In this document: positions 43,157 through 51,685 of the stretch, in pieces
How the letters are laid out: each line of letters starts with the position of its first letter
Position numbering within the stretch: position 1 is the stretch's first letter
Origin: Pelomonas sp. Root405
GTDB taxonomy: Bacteria > Pseudomonadota > Gammaproteobacteria > Burkholderiales > Burkholderiaceae_C
Reading direction: 5' to 3'
DNA: 64,000 nt
Assembly (NCBI RefSeq): GCF_001425165.1
Contig: NZ_LMDU01000014.1
Location: 441,056-505,055 of the forward strand
Program-made: the position numbers and the translations under genes
The notes under the pieces: model-generated
The model's database searches: none
Seen by the model: only the letters and a program-made list of their open reading frames with translations
What the model was told of the DNA's origin: nothing

Positions 43157-44296
43157 TCATAAGGACGGCTGCTGCGCCTCGTCGTGCCGGAAGCGCATCA
43201 GCGCCGCGTCGACCATGCCCTCCGGGCTGCCTCGCTCGGCATGCTGCTGGCGCAGGTAATTGGCGTCGCTGCCCTCGTGCGTGGCGCGGTAGAGGTGGTC
43301 GAGCGCGGCGCGGCTGCCGAGGCGGTCGGCATGCGGCTCCAGGTGGCGCAGCGTGGCCAAGATGTCCTCGCGCAGCGACAGCGTCTCGTAGCCCTTGGGA
43401 TGCACGATGGTGCCGTCCAGGCCGAACCGGCAGGCCTGGAAACGGTTGTAGTTGTAGACCAGGTAGTCGTCCTCGACCGGCGGCGGCTCGACGCGCTCCA
43501 GCAGGTGGGCGCACAGGGCCTGCAGATAGCAGGCCAGCGCCGCGGCGCGCTCGACGGTCAGCGGCGTGTCGCAGACGCGCAGCTCGATGGTGCCGAACTC
43601 GGGCTTGGGGCGGATGTCCCAGTAGAAGTCCTTCATGCTCTTGACGATGCCGGTGCGCTCCATGTGGGCGAAGTAGCCCTGCTCGAAGCCCTGCCAGTCA
43701 AGTACGAAGGGCGCGCGGCCGCTCAGGGGGAAGGCGAACACCGAGTTCAGCCGCGCGGAGTTGAACAGCGTGTCCTTGCCCTGCACGAAGGGCGACGACG
43801 CGGACAGCGCGATGAAGTGAGGCACGTAGCGGTTCAGCGAGTGCAGCAGGAACATCGCGTCGTCACCCGAGGCGCAGCCGACGTGCACGTGCTGGCCGAA
43901 GATGGTGAACTGCTTGGCCAGGTAGCCGTACAGCGCCGAGACCTCCTTGAAGCGCGGCTTGGAGTAGATCTTGCGCTGGCTCCACTGCTGGAAGGGATGG
44001 GTGCCGCCGCCGGCCACGCCGACATTGAGCGTGTCGCCGGCGCGCACCAGCGCATTGCGGATGTCCTTGAGCTGCGCGAGCAGGCCGGTGTGATCGGTCT
44101 GGATGTCGGTGGAGATCTCGATCATGCTTTCGGTGATCTCGGGCACCACGTTGCCCGGGAAGCGGGTGCGGCCCAGCAGTTCCAGCATGTCGGGGCTGGC
44201 GTCGATGAGGTCGAAATCGCTCAACGAGACGAGCTGCAGCTCCAGCTCGACGCCCAGCGTCAGCGCGGCGGATTTGGTGAACGCTTCAAGGGCCAT
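43157..44296 (-). CDS. YbdK-family carboxylate-amine ligase (glutamate-cysteine ligase type 2 family)
   Basis: A 379-aa GCS2-family protein. Family members form amide bonds between a carboxylate, usually glutamate, and an amine such as cysteine. Visible conserved parts are [66 protein letters not shown] and [15 protein letters not shown]. It is coupled to the upstream antiporter gene (ATG overlapping TGA) and to the downstream marR (1 nt). A role in thiol supply near the selenium genes is an attractive but unproven inference. Confidence 0.9.
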   Translation of the reverse strand: MALEAFTKSAALTLGVELELQLVSLSDFDLIDASPDMLELLGRTRFPGNVVPEITESMIEISTDIQTDHTGLLAQLKDIRNALVRAGDTLNVGVAGGGTHPFQQWSQRKIYSKPRFKEVSALYGYLAKQFTIFGQHVHVGCASGDDAMFLLHSLNRYVPHFIALSASSPFVQGKDTLFNSARLNSVFAFPLSGRAPFVLDWQGFEQGYFAHMERTGIVKSMKDFYWDIRPKPEFGTIELRVCDTPLTVERAAALACYLQALCAHLLERVEPPPVEDDYLVYNYNRFQACRFGLDGTIVHPKGYETLSLREDILATLRHLEPHADRLGSRAALDHLYRATHEGSDANYLRQQHAERGSPEGMVDAALMRFRHDEAQQPSL

Positions 44297-45483
44297 CAGT
44301 GCTCCGCGGGCTCATGGGTTTCGCGCGCCCAGATGAGCGCGCGCTGCGTGACGACCGGGCCGGCCAACTCCAGCAGCAGCGTGGTGGCGGCGAGCGCGGC
44401 GAGCTGGTCGACCAGGTCGACGCCGAGATAGCGCGCCTGCTCCAGCAGCAGGATGACGAAGACCGAGATCGGCGTCATGGCCAGGCCGGTCAGCATGCCC
44501 TTGCGCGGCGTGACGCCGCTGAGCCGCGCGAACGCCGTCACGCCGGCGACCTTGGCCGCCGCACGCACGGCGATCAACGCCAGCGCCAGGCCCATGCCCT
44601 GCCACACGCGCTGCCACTCCAGCGTGCTGGCGACGAACATGAACAACACGACCGTCAACACATCGCCGAGGGCGCCGAAGTTGCGCTGGGTGGCGCTGAA
44701 GGCGATGCGGCGGTGGCGCGCCATCAGGCCGAAGGTGAGCGTGGCCAGCACCGGCGACAGCTTGAAGGCGTGCGCCACCGCCACGAGCAGCATGACGGCG
44801 ATGGCGAACGCCACCGTCGCGTCGCGGCTGACATTGCCGGTGCGCCGCAGCAGGGCCGGCACGCCGATGCCGAACAGCGCGCCCAGCGCCGCGGATGCAG
44901 CCAGCAGCACGACGCTGTTCAACGACGCCTGCAGCAGGCTGCCCGAGCTCTGGAAGGTCCACACCCCAACGATCACCTTGAAGGTGAACACCGCCAGCAC
45001 GCAGTTCAGGCCGGTCAGGTGCACCAGACGCTCGGTGACCTGGCCGGAGCTGCGCTGCTCGTTGACGACCCGCATGATGGACGCCGGCGAGGTCGACATT
45101 GCCAGCGAGGCCAGCAGCAGGCCGGTCAGCGTCGGCAGCCCCCAGAAGGAGGCCAGCAGCAGCACGCAGGCGAAGGTCAGCCCCGATTCCAGCAGCCCGC
45201 TGGCTGCCAGCCAGGGGTTGTTGCGCAGCCAGTTGAGGTTGATGCGGTAGCCGAACTCGAACAGGATCAGCCCGAACGCCACGTTGGCCAGCAGCATGAC
45301 GGTGCCGCCGGCGTCCGCGGGCAGCAGCCCGGCCTGGGCCGGGCCGAGGGCGAAACCGACCACGCCGTACAGGCAGATGCGTGGCAGCCCCGTCCAGCGG
45401 TGCCCCAGCTCGCCCACCACCCAGGCCAGCACGACGGCGATGGGCCAGCCGAGCTCCTGCAGCGCCTTCATGCTGTCAAGCAT
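44296..45483 (-). CDS. Cation:proton antiporter (CPA2/KefB-like membrane domain)
   Basis: A 395-aa membrane protein with about eleven helices matching the sodium/hydrogen exchanger domain ([21 protein letters not shown] split by a loop, [32 protein letters not shown]). It lacks the C-terminal TrkA-N domain of KefB/KefC. Ion specificity is unknown. It begins 62 bp downstream of the small hypothetical gene and overlaps the YbdK start. KefB/C systems respond to glutathione adducts, and the neighbour makes a gamma-glutamyl-type ligase, so a stress-linked unit is possible. Confidence 0.87.
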   Translation of the reverse strand: MLDSMKALQELGWPIAVVLAWVVGELGHRWTGLPRICLYGVVGFALGPAQAGLLPADAGGTVMLLANVAFGLILFEFGYRINLNWLRNNPWLAASGLLESGLTFACVLLLASFWGLPTLTGLLLASLAMSTSPASIMRVVNEQRSSGQVTERLVHLTGLNCVLAVFTFKVIVGVWTFQSSGSLLQASLNSVVLLAASAALGALFGIGVPALLRRTGNVSRDATVAFAIAVMLLVAVAHAFKLSPVLATLTFGLMARHRRIAFSATQRNFGALGDVLTVVLFMFVASTLEWQRVWQGMGLALALIAVRAAAKVAGVTAFARLSGVTPRKGMLTGLAMTPISVFVILLLEQARYLGVDLVDQLAALAATTLLLELAGPVVTQRALIWARETHEPAEH

Positions 45484-45545
45484 GGGGGCCTGCCCAGACG
45501 GTGTTCGCAGCCGGTGTACGCCGGATCAGCATCGGCTTGCCCATG

Positions 45546-45971
45546 TCACTTGTCCTTTCGCCATCTGAAGGCCTCCGAAAATCGCATGGCGCTTTTTTGC
45601 GTCGCGTCGTGAATGAGATGGGTCACGCCGACCAGGTTGTCGCGGTAGGCCTGGTCGAGCCTGTCCACCGAGCGGGCCAGCGCTTCGCTCGGGGCGTACC
45701 AGTAGCAAGCGTCGTCGCAGGCCAGGATGCCGGCGCCGCAGAGCGCCCGCAGCAGTTCCGCGACCGCAGGTTCTTGCAGGTAGAGCGCACGCGCCACCTC
45801 CGCGGCGGTGCGCCGCAATGCAGGCTCGCGATGGAACAGCAGCATGGCTTCGAGGTGGGGTACCGAGGGCACGCTGGTCAGGACAAAGCGAGTGACGTCG
45901 TCGGGAATGCTTCGTGGTGGTCTCACGCAAAGGTTGTTCGATGGAAGGGCGGGGTGGGCGGTCGTCGCCAC
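45546..45971 (-). CDS. Small hypothetical protein with winged-helix-like region
   Basis: A 141-aa soluble protein starting at a GTG 9 nt after the DUF3014 gene stop. I do not recognise a family. The middle part (LRRTAAEVARALYLQEPAVAELLRAL then CGAGILACDDACYWYAP, as adjoining pieces) resembles a MarR/ArsR-type winged helix with a beta-hairpin wing. Four cysteines lie in or near it. The C-terminus is helical (VDRLDQAYRDNLVGVTHLIHD). A partner for the neighbouring gene or a regulator are both possible. Confidence 0.6.
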   Translation of the reverse strand: MATTAHPALPSNNLCVRPPRSIPDDVTRFVLTSVPSVPHLEAMLLFHREPALRRTAAEVARALYLQEPAVAELLRALCGAGILACDDACYWYAPSEALARSVDRLDQAYRDNLVGVTHLIHDATQKSAMRFSEAFRWRKDK

Positions 45972-45980
45972 CGCCCCGCG

Positions 45981-46835
45981 TCATGGGGCGGCAGCCGCCT
46001 GGCCGATGAGTTCGCGCTTGAATTGCTGCAGCCTGAGCTTCACGCGGCGCTCGTTGACCGGCCCGAGTCGCAACAGCCACTTCTGGCCTGCCGACAGCGA
46101 TTCGAGCGCGGGGTCGGTGAATTGATAGAGCACCCAGGGCCGAGGGGGTGCCACCGAGGGGTCGATGGGTGGCAGGCGCACTTCGAGCGGTCCGTCCGGC
46201 ACGGGCGTGGCCAGCAGGTGGTCGATGACGGCCAGCAGCCGGTCGTTGAACCGGCCCTTGGGATAGCCCAGTTCGACATAGGCCGCTTGCAGCAAGGGGT
46301 ACATGCGCCGATACAGCTCGGCGACCTGAGCCGGGTCGACCGTCTCGGCCAGGAGCAGCAGCGGCGCATACCGCAGCCCGTTGTCCGCATCGATGTAGGT
46401 GCGCCCGTCCTGCTTGCGAACGCTGAACTGGCCGGTGCTCGGGTAGAACGGCCACAGGCGGGAAGAGAGCTGCGGTCGATCCATGTTGTCGACCGTCGCG
46501 ACGATGCGGTTTGCGAAGCCGTCGACGCGCAGATGGTTCATCACCGCCTTGCGCCCGAGCAGCGTGATCAGCGCGTCCTCCACGCCGGTGGCCTCCAACG
46601 GCTCGGCGGGAACTGGCTCGGGCACCGAGGCCGCCACCGCAGGGGCGCTTGCGGCAGACGCTGAGGCTGATGCAGCCGATGCAGGGGGCGGCCCCGCCGT
46701 GGCGGAGGCCGCATTCGGCGGTGCTGCGACGAACCGTGACCTCAGGCTCTCCCGTTCCTCCCGCACGTACCAGGCACCGGCCAGGACCGCTGCGGCGAGC
46801 ACTGCAAGTGGAACGACTTTGGACAACGGCGGCAT
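45981..46835 (-). CDS. DUF3014 family membrane-anchored protein
   Basis: A 284-aa protein with one N-terminal membrane segment (VVPLAVLAAAVLAGAWYV) and an Ala/Ser/Pro-rich spacer. Its periplasmic DUF3014 domain has the family features VEDALITLLGRKAV, DNMDRPQLSSRLWPF, DADNGLRYAPLLLL, ELGYPKGRFNDRLLAVIDHLL and LRLGPVNERRVKLRLQQF (each a separate segment). Function unknown. The ATG at 46835 is preferred over an open frame to 46919. A palindrome (46854-46871) lies just upstream, suggesting regulated expression of this gene and the four genes that follow. Confidence 0.85.
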   Translation of the reverse strand: MPPLSKVVPLAVLAAAVLAGAWYVREERESLRSRFVAAPPNAASATAGPPPASAASASASAASAPAVAASVPEPVPAEPLEATGVEDALITLLGRKAVMNHLRVDGFANRIVATVDNMDRPQLSSRLWPFYPSTGQFSVRKQDGRTYIDADNGLRYAPLLLLAETVDPAQVAELYRRMYPLLQAAYVELGYPKGRFNDRLLAVIDHLLATPVPDGPLEVRLPPIDPSVAPPRPWVLYQFTDPALESLSAGQKWLLRLGPVNERRVKLRLQQFKRELIGQAAAAP

Positions 46836-46853
46836 GGGGAGAACTGCTGTAAC

Positions 46854-46871
46854 TACATTGGCACAAATGTA
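46854..46871. promoter_or_regulatory. Inverted repeat upstream of the DUF3014 gene
   Basis: TACATT-GGCACA-AATGTA, perfect 6-bp arms with a 6-bp spacer, lies 18-36 bp before the ATG at 46835. It is a good candidate operator for the minus-strand block, for example for the MarR regulator encoded at its end. Confidence 0.5.
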
Positions 46872-46918
46872 CCACCGCGGTTTTTCGCAGCGGCAGCGGC
46901 GCCGGCCACACCGCGGCA

Positions 46919-47081
46919 ATGCCGATCACTGCAGAGCTGCTCGTCGGCATCGAGGCCGTGCCGGTCATCTTTGCAGCCCATGGCATTGCCGATGCCGCCG
47001 TGGCGGGGCGCGTCATGGCGGCCGGCAAGGCCGCGCTGCAAGTGCGCGACCGAGTCAGGCCGACAGCCGCGCCTTCACGGC
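46919..47081 (+). pseudogene. Broken selD copy with internal deletion (direct repeat copy 2)
   Basis: The start reads MPITAELLVGIEA, matching MPIPKELLVGIET of intact selD (41637-41675). It then jumps to IFAAHGIADAAVAGRV, matching the very end of SelD, so roughly 800 bp are missing. From 46952 the sequence matches 42482-42611 with a constant offset of 4470 bp and no gaps. The stop is mutated (TGA to CGA). The 3' part overlaps the end of the Cj0069-family gene on the other strand. Confidence 0.85.
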
Positions 47082-48068
47082 GCCGACCAGCAGCGGGATG
47101 GCGGAAGGCGGAAAGGGCGAGACGCTGCTGACGTTGATCTCGCACAGCACATGGCTGCCGGGCTCCTCACCGTGCATGAAATCGCAGTCCCACAGCATCG
47201 GCAGTTCGGCCCGCGCCAGGCCGACGCGCTCGCGCAGCAGCGTGACCCACTCGGTTTCCAGCAGCGCCTTCAAGGCCTGGAACTGCGGCAGGTCCGCGGG
47301 GTGATACAGCCGTGGCCCGGGCGCGGGTGCGAGCTGGCCGGCGGGGGCTGGGTACAACGCATTGACGGCCTGGTGGCCGAAGCCCGCGACGCGGTCCTGC
47401 ACGAGATAGGCGCGCACCATGCCGTCGACCAAGCGGGGCTGCCAGGCCTGGTCGATCATGTGCGCGCCGTGCCGCGGCTCGAAATAGGGCGCCAGCCTCA
47501 GCAGCAGTTCGCGCAGGCTCAGCAATTCTTCATCGCTGCCGCGCTGGGCATGGCGCACTTTCAGCAGGGGCGAGGCCTTGACCTGCTCGACCCGCCAGAC
47601 GCCGATGCCGCTGTGGCCACGCCACTGCTTCAGCACCCGGGCGCCGCCCTGCAACCGTTGCGGCAGGTCGTCGGCGAGTTCGGCCAGGCTGTCGACCCGC
47701 ACCGCATCGCTGCCGAAGGGCAGGTCGCTCACGTCGACGAGGACGTCCTTGGTGCCGAGCTTGAGGATGGCGTCAGGGTGAGCGCTGACGAAGACGCCGG
47801 CGTCGGCCACCTCGCGCAGCAGGGCGTCCAGGCGGTCGCGGCGGCGGCCGGCCTCGATGGGGTTGTGCCAGACCAGCACGCCGTCCACGCGCCGCAATTG
47901 CGCAGCCACCTCGTCGGCGAAGTCGTCGTCGTAGATGGCAGGCTGGGCCGCCACGTCCGCCTCGGCGAACGCCTCGAACAGTGCGGCGAAGCGGCCCTCC
48001 GCCGGATCGCTGCGCTCACGCGCCGCGCGGTCACCGGGGTAGAGCAGGGCGAGGGACGGTGCTGCCAT
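47055..48068 (-). CDS. Cj0069-family protein (ATP-grasp-like)
   Basis: A 337-aa protein that matches the Cj0069 family of unknown function. Features include LALLYPGDRAARERSDP, AIYDDDFADEVAAQL, GVLVWHNPIEAGRRRDRLDA, VFVSAHPDAILKLGTKDVL, KQWRGHSGIGVWRVE and a C-terminal DCDFMHGEEPGSHVLCEINVSS. The overall order recalls ATP-grasp enzymes. Its last codons lie within the repeat shared with the selD 3' end. Ancestrally it was therefore probably directly convergent with selD. Whether it takes part in selenium metabolism is unknown. Confidence 0.8.
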   Translation of the reverse strand: MAAPSLALLYPGDRAARERSDPAEGRFAALFEAFAEADVAAQPAIYDDDFADEVAAQLRRVDGVLVWHNPIEAGRRRDRLDALLREVADAGVFVSAHPDAILKLGTKDVLVDVSDLPFGSDAVRVDSLAELADDLPQRLQGGARVLKQWRGHSGIGVWRVEQVKASPLLKVRHAQRGSDEELLSLRELLLRLAPYFEPRHGAHMIDQAWQPRLVDGMVRAYLVQDRVAGFGHQAVNALYPAPAGQLAPAPGPRLYHPADLPQFQALKALLETEWVTLLRERVGLARAELPMLWDCDFMHGEEPGSHVLCEINVSSVSPFPPSAIPLLVGAVKARLSA

Positions 48069-48121
48069 GGCGTTCTCCGGGGATCAGCGGACCGTGGCAA
48101 TGATGCGCCGGCGTGCGCGAG

Positions 48122-49894
48122 CTACTTGGGCTGTGCAGCCGTGCCGTCCAACCGGATCACGCGGTGGGCGCGGTTCTCGCTGTCCTGCAGCGACTCGCTG
48201 ACCAGGCGGTTGTGCTGCTGCCAATCCTCGGCGCTGCGGATGATGCTGGGCTTGATCAGCACGACCAGCTCGCGCTTGCGGCCGTTGTTGGCGCGGTTGC
48301 CGAACAGCATGGATGTCAGCGGGTTGCTGTCGGCGCCGGGCAGGCCGGAGCCGCGCCGCGTGGCCTCCATCTGCATCAGACCGCCGATGGCGACGATGTG
48401 GCCGTCGGGGATGCGCACGACGGTGTCGCTCTCATTGATGTTGGCACTGGCCAGCGGCAGGCGGAAGTTGCCGACCGAGCCGAGGTCGACCTGCTTGACC
48501 TTCTCGGTCACGCTGGACACCGAGGGGTGGACGTGCAGCGTGATCATGTCGGCCGCGTCGATCTGTGGCGTGACGTCGAGCGCAATGCCGCTGAAGAATG
48601 GCGTCAGCGTCAGCGTCGGAATCTGGTTGGTCGTGCTATTGGTGCCAGTGTTGCCCGTGTTGGTGCCGCTGTTGCTGCCGCTGATGCCGGTGATGAAGTA
48701 GTCGTCGGTACCGACCTTGAGCACGGCCTTCTGGTTGTTCAGCGTCGCGATGCGCGGGCTGGACAGGATCTGCGTGTCGCCATGGCTTTCGATGAAGCTC
48801 AGCAGCGCCTGGAAGCCGCCGCGCGCCAGCGCCAGGCCGAAGGTGCCACCACCCGCGGACGGCAACGGGATAAGGTCGGGCCAGGCCGGACTTTGCGTGC
48901 CGGTGGACAGCACCGGCAGGCCGCGAGAATTGCTGACCAGCGGGTTGATGATGCTGCCGACGCCGCTCGGGATGGACGGGTTGACGCTGGTCTGGCCGAT
49001 GGCGCCGCGGTCACCGATGCGCGACCAGTCGATGCCGCTCTGGTAGCCCTCGCGCAGCTCGACCTCGACGATCTTGGCCTCCAGCATGACCTGGCGCTCT
49101 ACGGCGATGCGCGTGGCCTTCAGCCAGGCGTCGACATGGCGCAGCTCCTCGGGCATGGCGCGCACGGCGACCGTGCCTGACTGCGGGCTGGTGATCACGG
49201 TGCGGCCCTCACCGGTGCCGACGAGCGCCTTCAGCGCGGCGTTGGTCTCGCTCCAGAAATCGCCGGAGACCCTCGTGCTGAGCTGGCTGCTCTCCTGCTG
49301 CTGCACCGTGGTCGTGCTGCCGCCGGTAGCCGTGCCGGCGGCGCCTGCTGCGCCGTTGGGGCTGCCGGCCGGCGCGGCACCGGAGCTGACGCGCACCTCG
49401 CTGCGGCCGCTGCGCTGGTGGGCCAGCGCGTTGATCGTGAAGACGCGGGTCTGCAGCGTGGGCGGGAAGACGGTGATGCGGCGGCCGTCGATGGCGTAGT
49501 CAAAGCCGTAGACATCGCGGATGGCGTCGAGCGATTCGCGCAGCGTCACGCCCTTGAGCGTGACCGACAGCTGGCCCGACACGCTGGGGTGCACCAGCAT
49601 GCTGTAGCGCGTGTCGCTGACCAGGGACAGGAAGACATCGCGGGCCGGTGCGCCGTTGACGATGAGGTCGAAGCGCGGTTCGGGCGGCAAGGCGGGCGCC
49701 GCTGGCGGCACCGGTTGGGTTTGGGCTGCCGGCGCCGCGGCCGAAGCCGCCGGAGCGGCCGGCACGGCGCGCTGGGCCTGCAGCTCTTCGCGCAGCGCCT
49801 GGCTGGGCTGGGCGACACGCAGCGGCTTGTCGGCACAGCCTGCCAGCAGCACGGCAGCGCTGAGCAGCAAGAGACGGGGAACAGGGGCCTTCAT
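48122..49894 (-). CDS. mshL: MshL, outer-membrane secretin of the MSHA-type pilus
   Basis: A 590-aa lipoprotein secretin. The signal peptide has a lipobox (LLAGCADK). The N-terminal secretin/TonB short domain (FDLIVNGAPARDVFLSLV, VHPSVSGQLSVTLKGVTLRESLDAIRDVYG as parts) is followed by N-domains and the secretin core (VMLEAKIVEVELREGYQ, LSSPRIATLNNQKAVLKVG, VVRIPDGHIVAIGGLMQ, RELVVLIKPSII). A Gly/Asn/Thr/Ser-rich loop sits in the core. It is the last gene of the pilus run and overlaps mshK by 4 nt. Confidence 0.92.
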   Translation of the reverse strand: MKAPVPRLLLLSAAVLLAGCADKPLRVAQPSQALREELQAQRAVPAAPAASAAAPAAQTQPVPPAAPALPPEPRFDLIVNGAPARDVFLSLVSDTRYSMLVHPSVSGQLSVTLKGVTLRESLDAIRDVYGFDYAIDGRRITVFPPTLQTRVFTINALAHQRSGRSEVRVSSGAAPAGSPNGAAGAAGTATGGSTTTVQQQESSQLSTRVSGDFWSETNAALKALVGTGEGRTVITSPQSGTVAVRAMPEELRHVDAWLKATRIAVERQVMLEAKIVEVELREGYQSGIDWSRIGDRGAIGQTSVNPSIPSGVGSIINPLVSNSRGLPVLSTGTQSPAWPDLIPLPSAGGGTFGLALARGGFQALLSFIESHGDTQILSSPRIATLNNQKAVLKVGTDDYFITGISGSNSGTNTGNTGTNSTTNQIPTLTLTPFFSGIALDVTPQIDAADMITLHVHPSVSSVTEKVKQVDLGSVGNFRLPLASANINESDTVVRIPDGHIVAIGGLMQMEATRRGSGLPGADSNPLTSMLFGNRANNGRKRELVVLIKPSIIRSAEDWQQHNRLVSESLQDSENRAHRVIRLDGTAAQPK

Positions 49895-50292
49895 GGCTTC
49901 TCCTTAGATTTCTTAGCGCCAGACACAGCCTTGGTGGCCGGGGCCGACGGCTCGGCGCGCTTCTCGACGCCGCCGTACAGCGGCTCGCGCCTGACCTGGC
50001 CGGCCTCGCGCAGCCAGACGGCTTGTTCGGTGATGCGCTCGATGCGGGCGCCGTCGAGCTGCTGGCCGACGGCGTAGCGCCGGCCGCGCTGCACGACATA
50101 GGCGCGGCCGTCGGCAAACACGACCTGGCGGACGGCCCTGTCGGCAGGCTCTGCGCCCGATGCCGCGGAGGCGGCCGAGGCGGCGGCCACTGCGCTGCGC
50201 AAGGCGGGCGGCCACGCCGTGGGATCGCGGGCGGCCTCGTCGGCGTGGGCGAAGGATGCTGTCAGCAGCAGGGCGATCAGCGTCGTTCTCAT
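49891..50292 (-). CDS. mshK: MshK-like small pilus assembly protein
   Basis: A 133-aa exported protein: a signal peptide (TLIALLLTASFAHA) followed by a short PilP-like domain (VVFADGRAYVVQRGRRYAVGQ, ERITEQAVWLREAGQVRREPLYG as separate pieces) and a Lys-rich tail. Sequence alone is weak. The assignment follows its fixed place between mshJ and mshL, with 4-nt overlaps on both sides. The ATG at 50292 is chosen because it starts a proper signal peptide. Confidence 0.75.
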   Translation of the reverse strand: MRTTLIALLLTASFAHADEAARDPTAWPPALRSAVAAASAASAASGAEPADRAVRQVVFADGRAYVVQRGRRYAVGQQLDGARIERITEQAVWLREAGQVRREPLYGGVEKRAEPSAPATKAVSGAKKSKEKP

Positions 50293-51011
50293 GGCTGCAC
50301 TTTCAGCAGATGGATGCGGGCCAGCAGCCGCGGCGTCTCGCCGGGGCCGCCGCTGCTCAGGCGCATCTCGCCCCAACGCAGCGCCGGCAGTTCGGCTTCC
50401 AGCGCCTGCACATAGCGCTGGATGTCGCGGTAGCTGCCCTGCACGTGCAATTCGACGCCTTGCCAGCTCATGCCCGGCATGCTGGGTGGCGCGGCGCTAG
50501 CGGAAGCTGGCGACGAGGCCGCAGCCGAGGGCAGGGCGACGGGGGCATCGTCCAGCAGCGTCAGGCGCTCCAGCACCAGCCCGGGCTGCCGCGCCAGCAG
50601 CCGCTGCAGCACGACGGACAGACCCTCGGCCGGGCTGACGGTGCTGGCCTGGCGCAGGGCATCGTCCAGCCGCTGGCGCTCTGCCTTGGCGGCGTCCAGC
50701 TGGGTCTGCAATTGAGCGGCGGGCGTGCTGGCGCTGACGCGGCTGGCGGCCACGAACTGCTCGCGCAACTGGCCCACCTCGGCCGCCTCCTTGGCCTGCG
50801 CCTGGCTGCGCAGCTTGGCGCGCGCCGCCTGGGGCGACAGCACCAGCGTGTCGAACAACAGCGCCACCACGGCGACGATGCTGAGGAAGAGGATGGCGCG
50901 CTCGCGCAGGCTGAGCGCGTCGATGCGCTTGGCCTGGCGCTCCCAGCGCGCCCGCAGCGGCGCGAAGCGGCGGCGCAGCAGCGCCAGATCGATGGTCGTC
51001 TGCGCCTTCAT
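50289..51011 (-). CDS. mshJ: MshJ, PilO/GspM-like inner-membrane pilus protein
   Basis: A 240-aa bitopic protein with an N-terminal cytoplasmic arm, one membrane helix (ILFLSIVAVVALLFDTLVL), a long coiled-coil stretch and a C-terminal ferredoxin-like domain (GVELHVQGSYRDIQRYVQALE). This is the PilO/GspM architecture used to align the inner-membrane platform with the secretin. The ATG at 51011 overlaps the pilN-like gene by 4 nt; the stop overlaps mshK by 4 nt. Confidence 0.82.
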   Translation of the reverse strand: MKAQTTIDLALLRRRFAPLRARWERQAKRIDALSLRERAILFLSIVAVVALLFDTLVLSPQAARAKLRSQAQAKEAAEVGQLREQFVAASRVSASTPAAQLQTQLDAAKAERQRLDDALRQASTVSPAEGLSVVLQRLLARQPGLVLERLTLLDDAPVALPSAAASSPASASAAPPSMPGMSWQGVELHVQGSYRDIQRYVQALEAELPALRWGEMRLSSGGPGETPRLLARIHLLKVQP

Positions 51012-51685
51012 TGCGCGCCTTCCATTGCGGCACTGGCTGCCTGGGCCGGCGCGCTGACGACGCGATAGGCCCACACCGGCAGGCGGCTGTTGGCCAGGGG
51101 GCTGCCGCTCGCCAGCAGCGGGTTGCTGCCGGCCTCGGTGCCCGGCGCGCCGAGGCGTTCGACGCGCAGCGCCGACAGCTGCTGGCCGGCCAGCAGCGGG
51201 TGGGCAGCCAGCCGGCCCAGCCACGGGCGCAGCACGGCGGTGTCGAGCGTGCCGCCCACCAGCTCGACGCGCCCGGGCGCATAGCGCAGCTCGCTGAGCC
51301 AGGCGGCGTCGGGCAGGCTGCGGGCCACCAGGCTCAGCAGGTCGGAATGGCGTTGGCCCGCGGCGTCAGCGCCCAGCGCCTGCAGCAGCGCGCGGCGCTC
51401 GGCATTGCCGGCCTCCAGCGGCAGGAGCTGCCTTTGCACGGTAGCGGCGTCGACCGGTGCCGGCAGCGACGCGCTGGCCACCAGCAGGGACTGGCGCTCG
51501 GCCGCTAGCTGGGCGAGCAGCGTCTGGTGCTGCGCCTCGGCACTGCGGTCGCGCTGCTGCAGCCACAACGCCGCGGCCAGGCCGGCAAGCAGCAACAGAC
51601 CCGTCGCCTGCAGCAAGGCCAGCGCCGAGAAATAGCGCTTGGGCGCCAGCAGGATGGGCGTGAGCAGGTTGATTTGCTGCGGCAT
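51008..51685 (-). CDS. PilN-like inner-membrane pilus protein
   Basis: A 225-aa protein starting MPQQINLLTPILLAPKRYFSA, the cytoplasmic PilN-type motif (INLL) that binds the PilM-like partner. It continues with one membrane helix (ALALLQATGLLLLAGLAAALWL) and a periplasmic coiled coil with a small domain. It overlaps mshI upstream by 1 nt and mshJ downstream by 4 nt. In Vibrio the equivalent may be called MshI2; symbols for this position are not uniform. Confidence 0.82.
   Translation of the reverse strand: MPQQINLLTPILLAPKRYFSALALLQATGLLLLAGLAAALWLQQRDRSAEAQHQTLLAQLAAERQSLLVASASLPAPVDAATVQRQLLPLEAGNAERRALLQALGADAAGQRHSDLLSLVARSLPDAAWLSELRYAPGRVELVGGTLDTAVLRPWLGRLAAHPLLAGQQLSALRVERLGAPGTEAGSNPLLASGSPLANSRLPVWAYRVVSAPAQAASAAMEGAQ

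Noticed and set aside
40996-43644. 882-codon plus-strand open frame across senB, selD and marR
   Set aside because: Arg/Pro/Ala-rich out-of-frame translation of real genes, no domain similarity.
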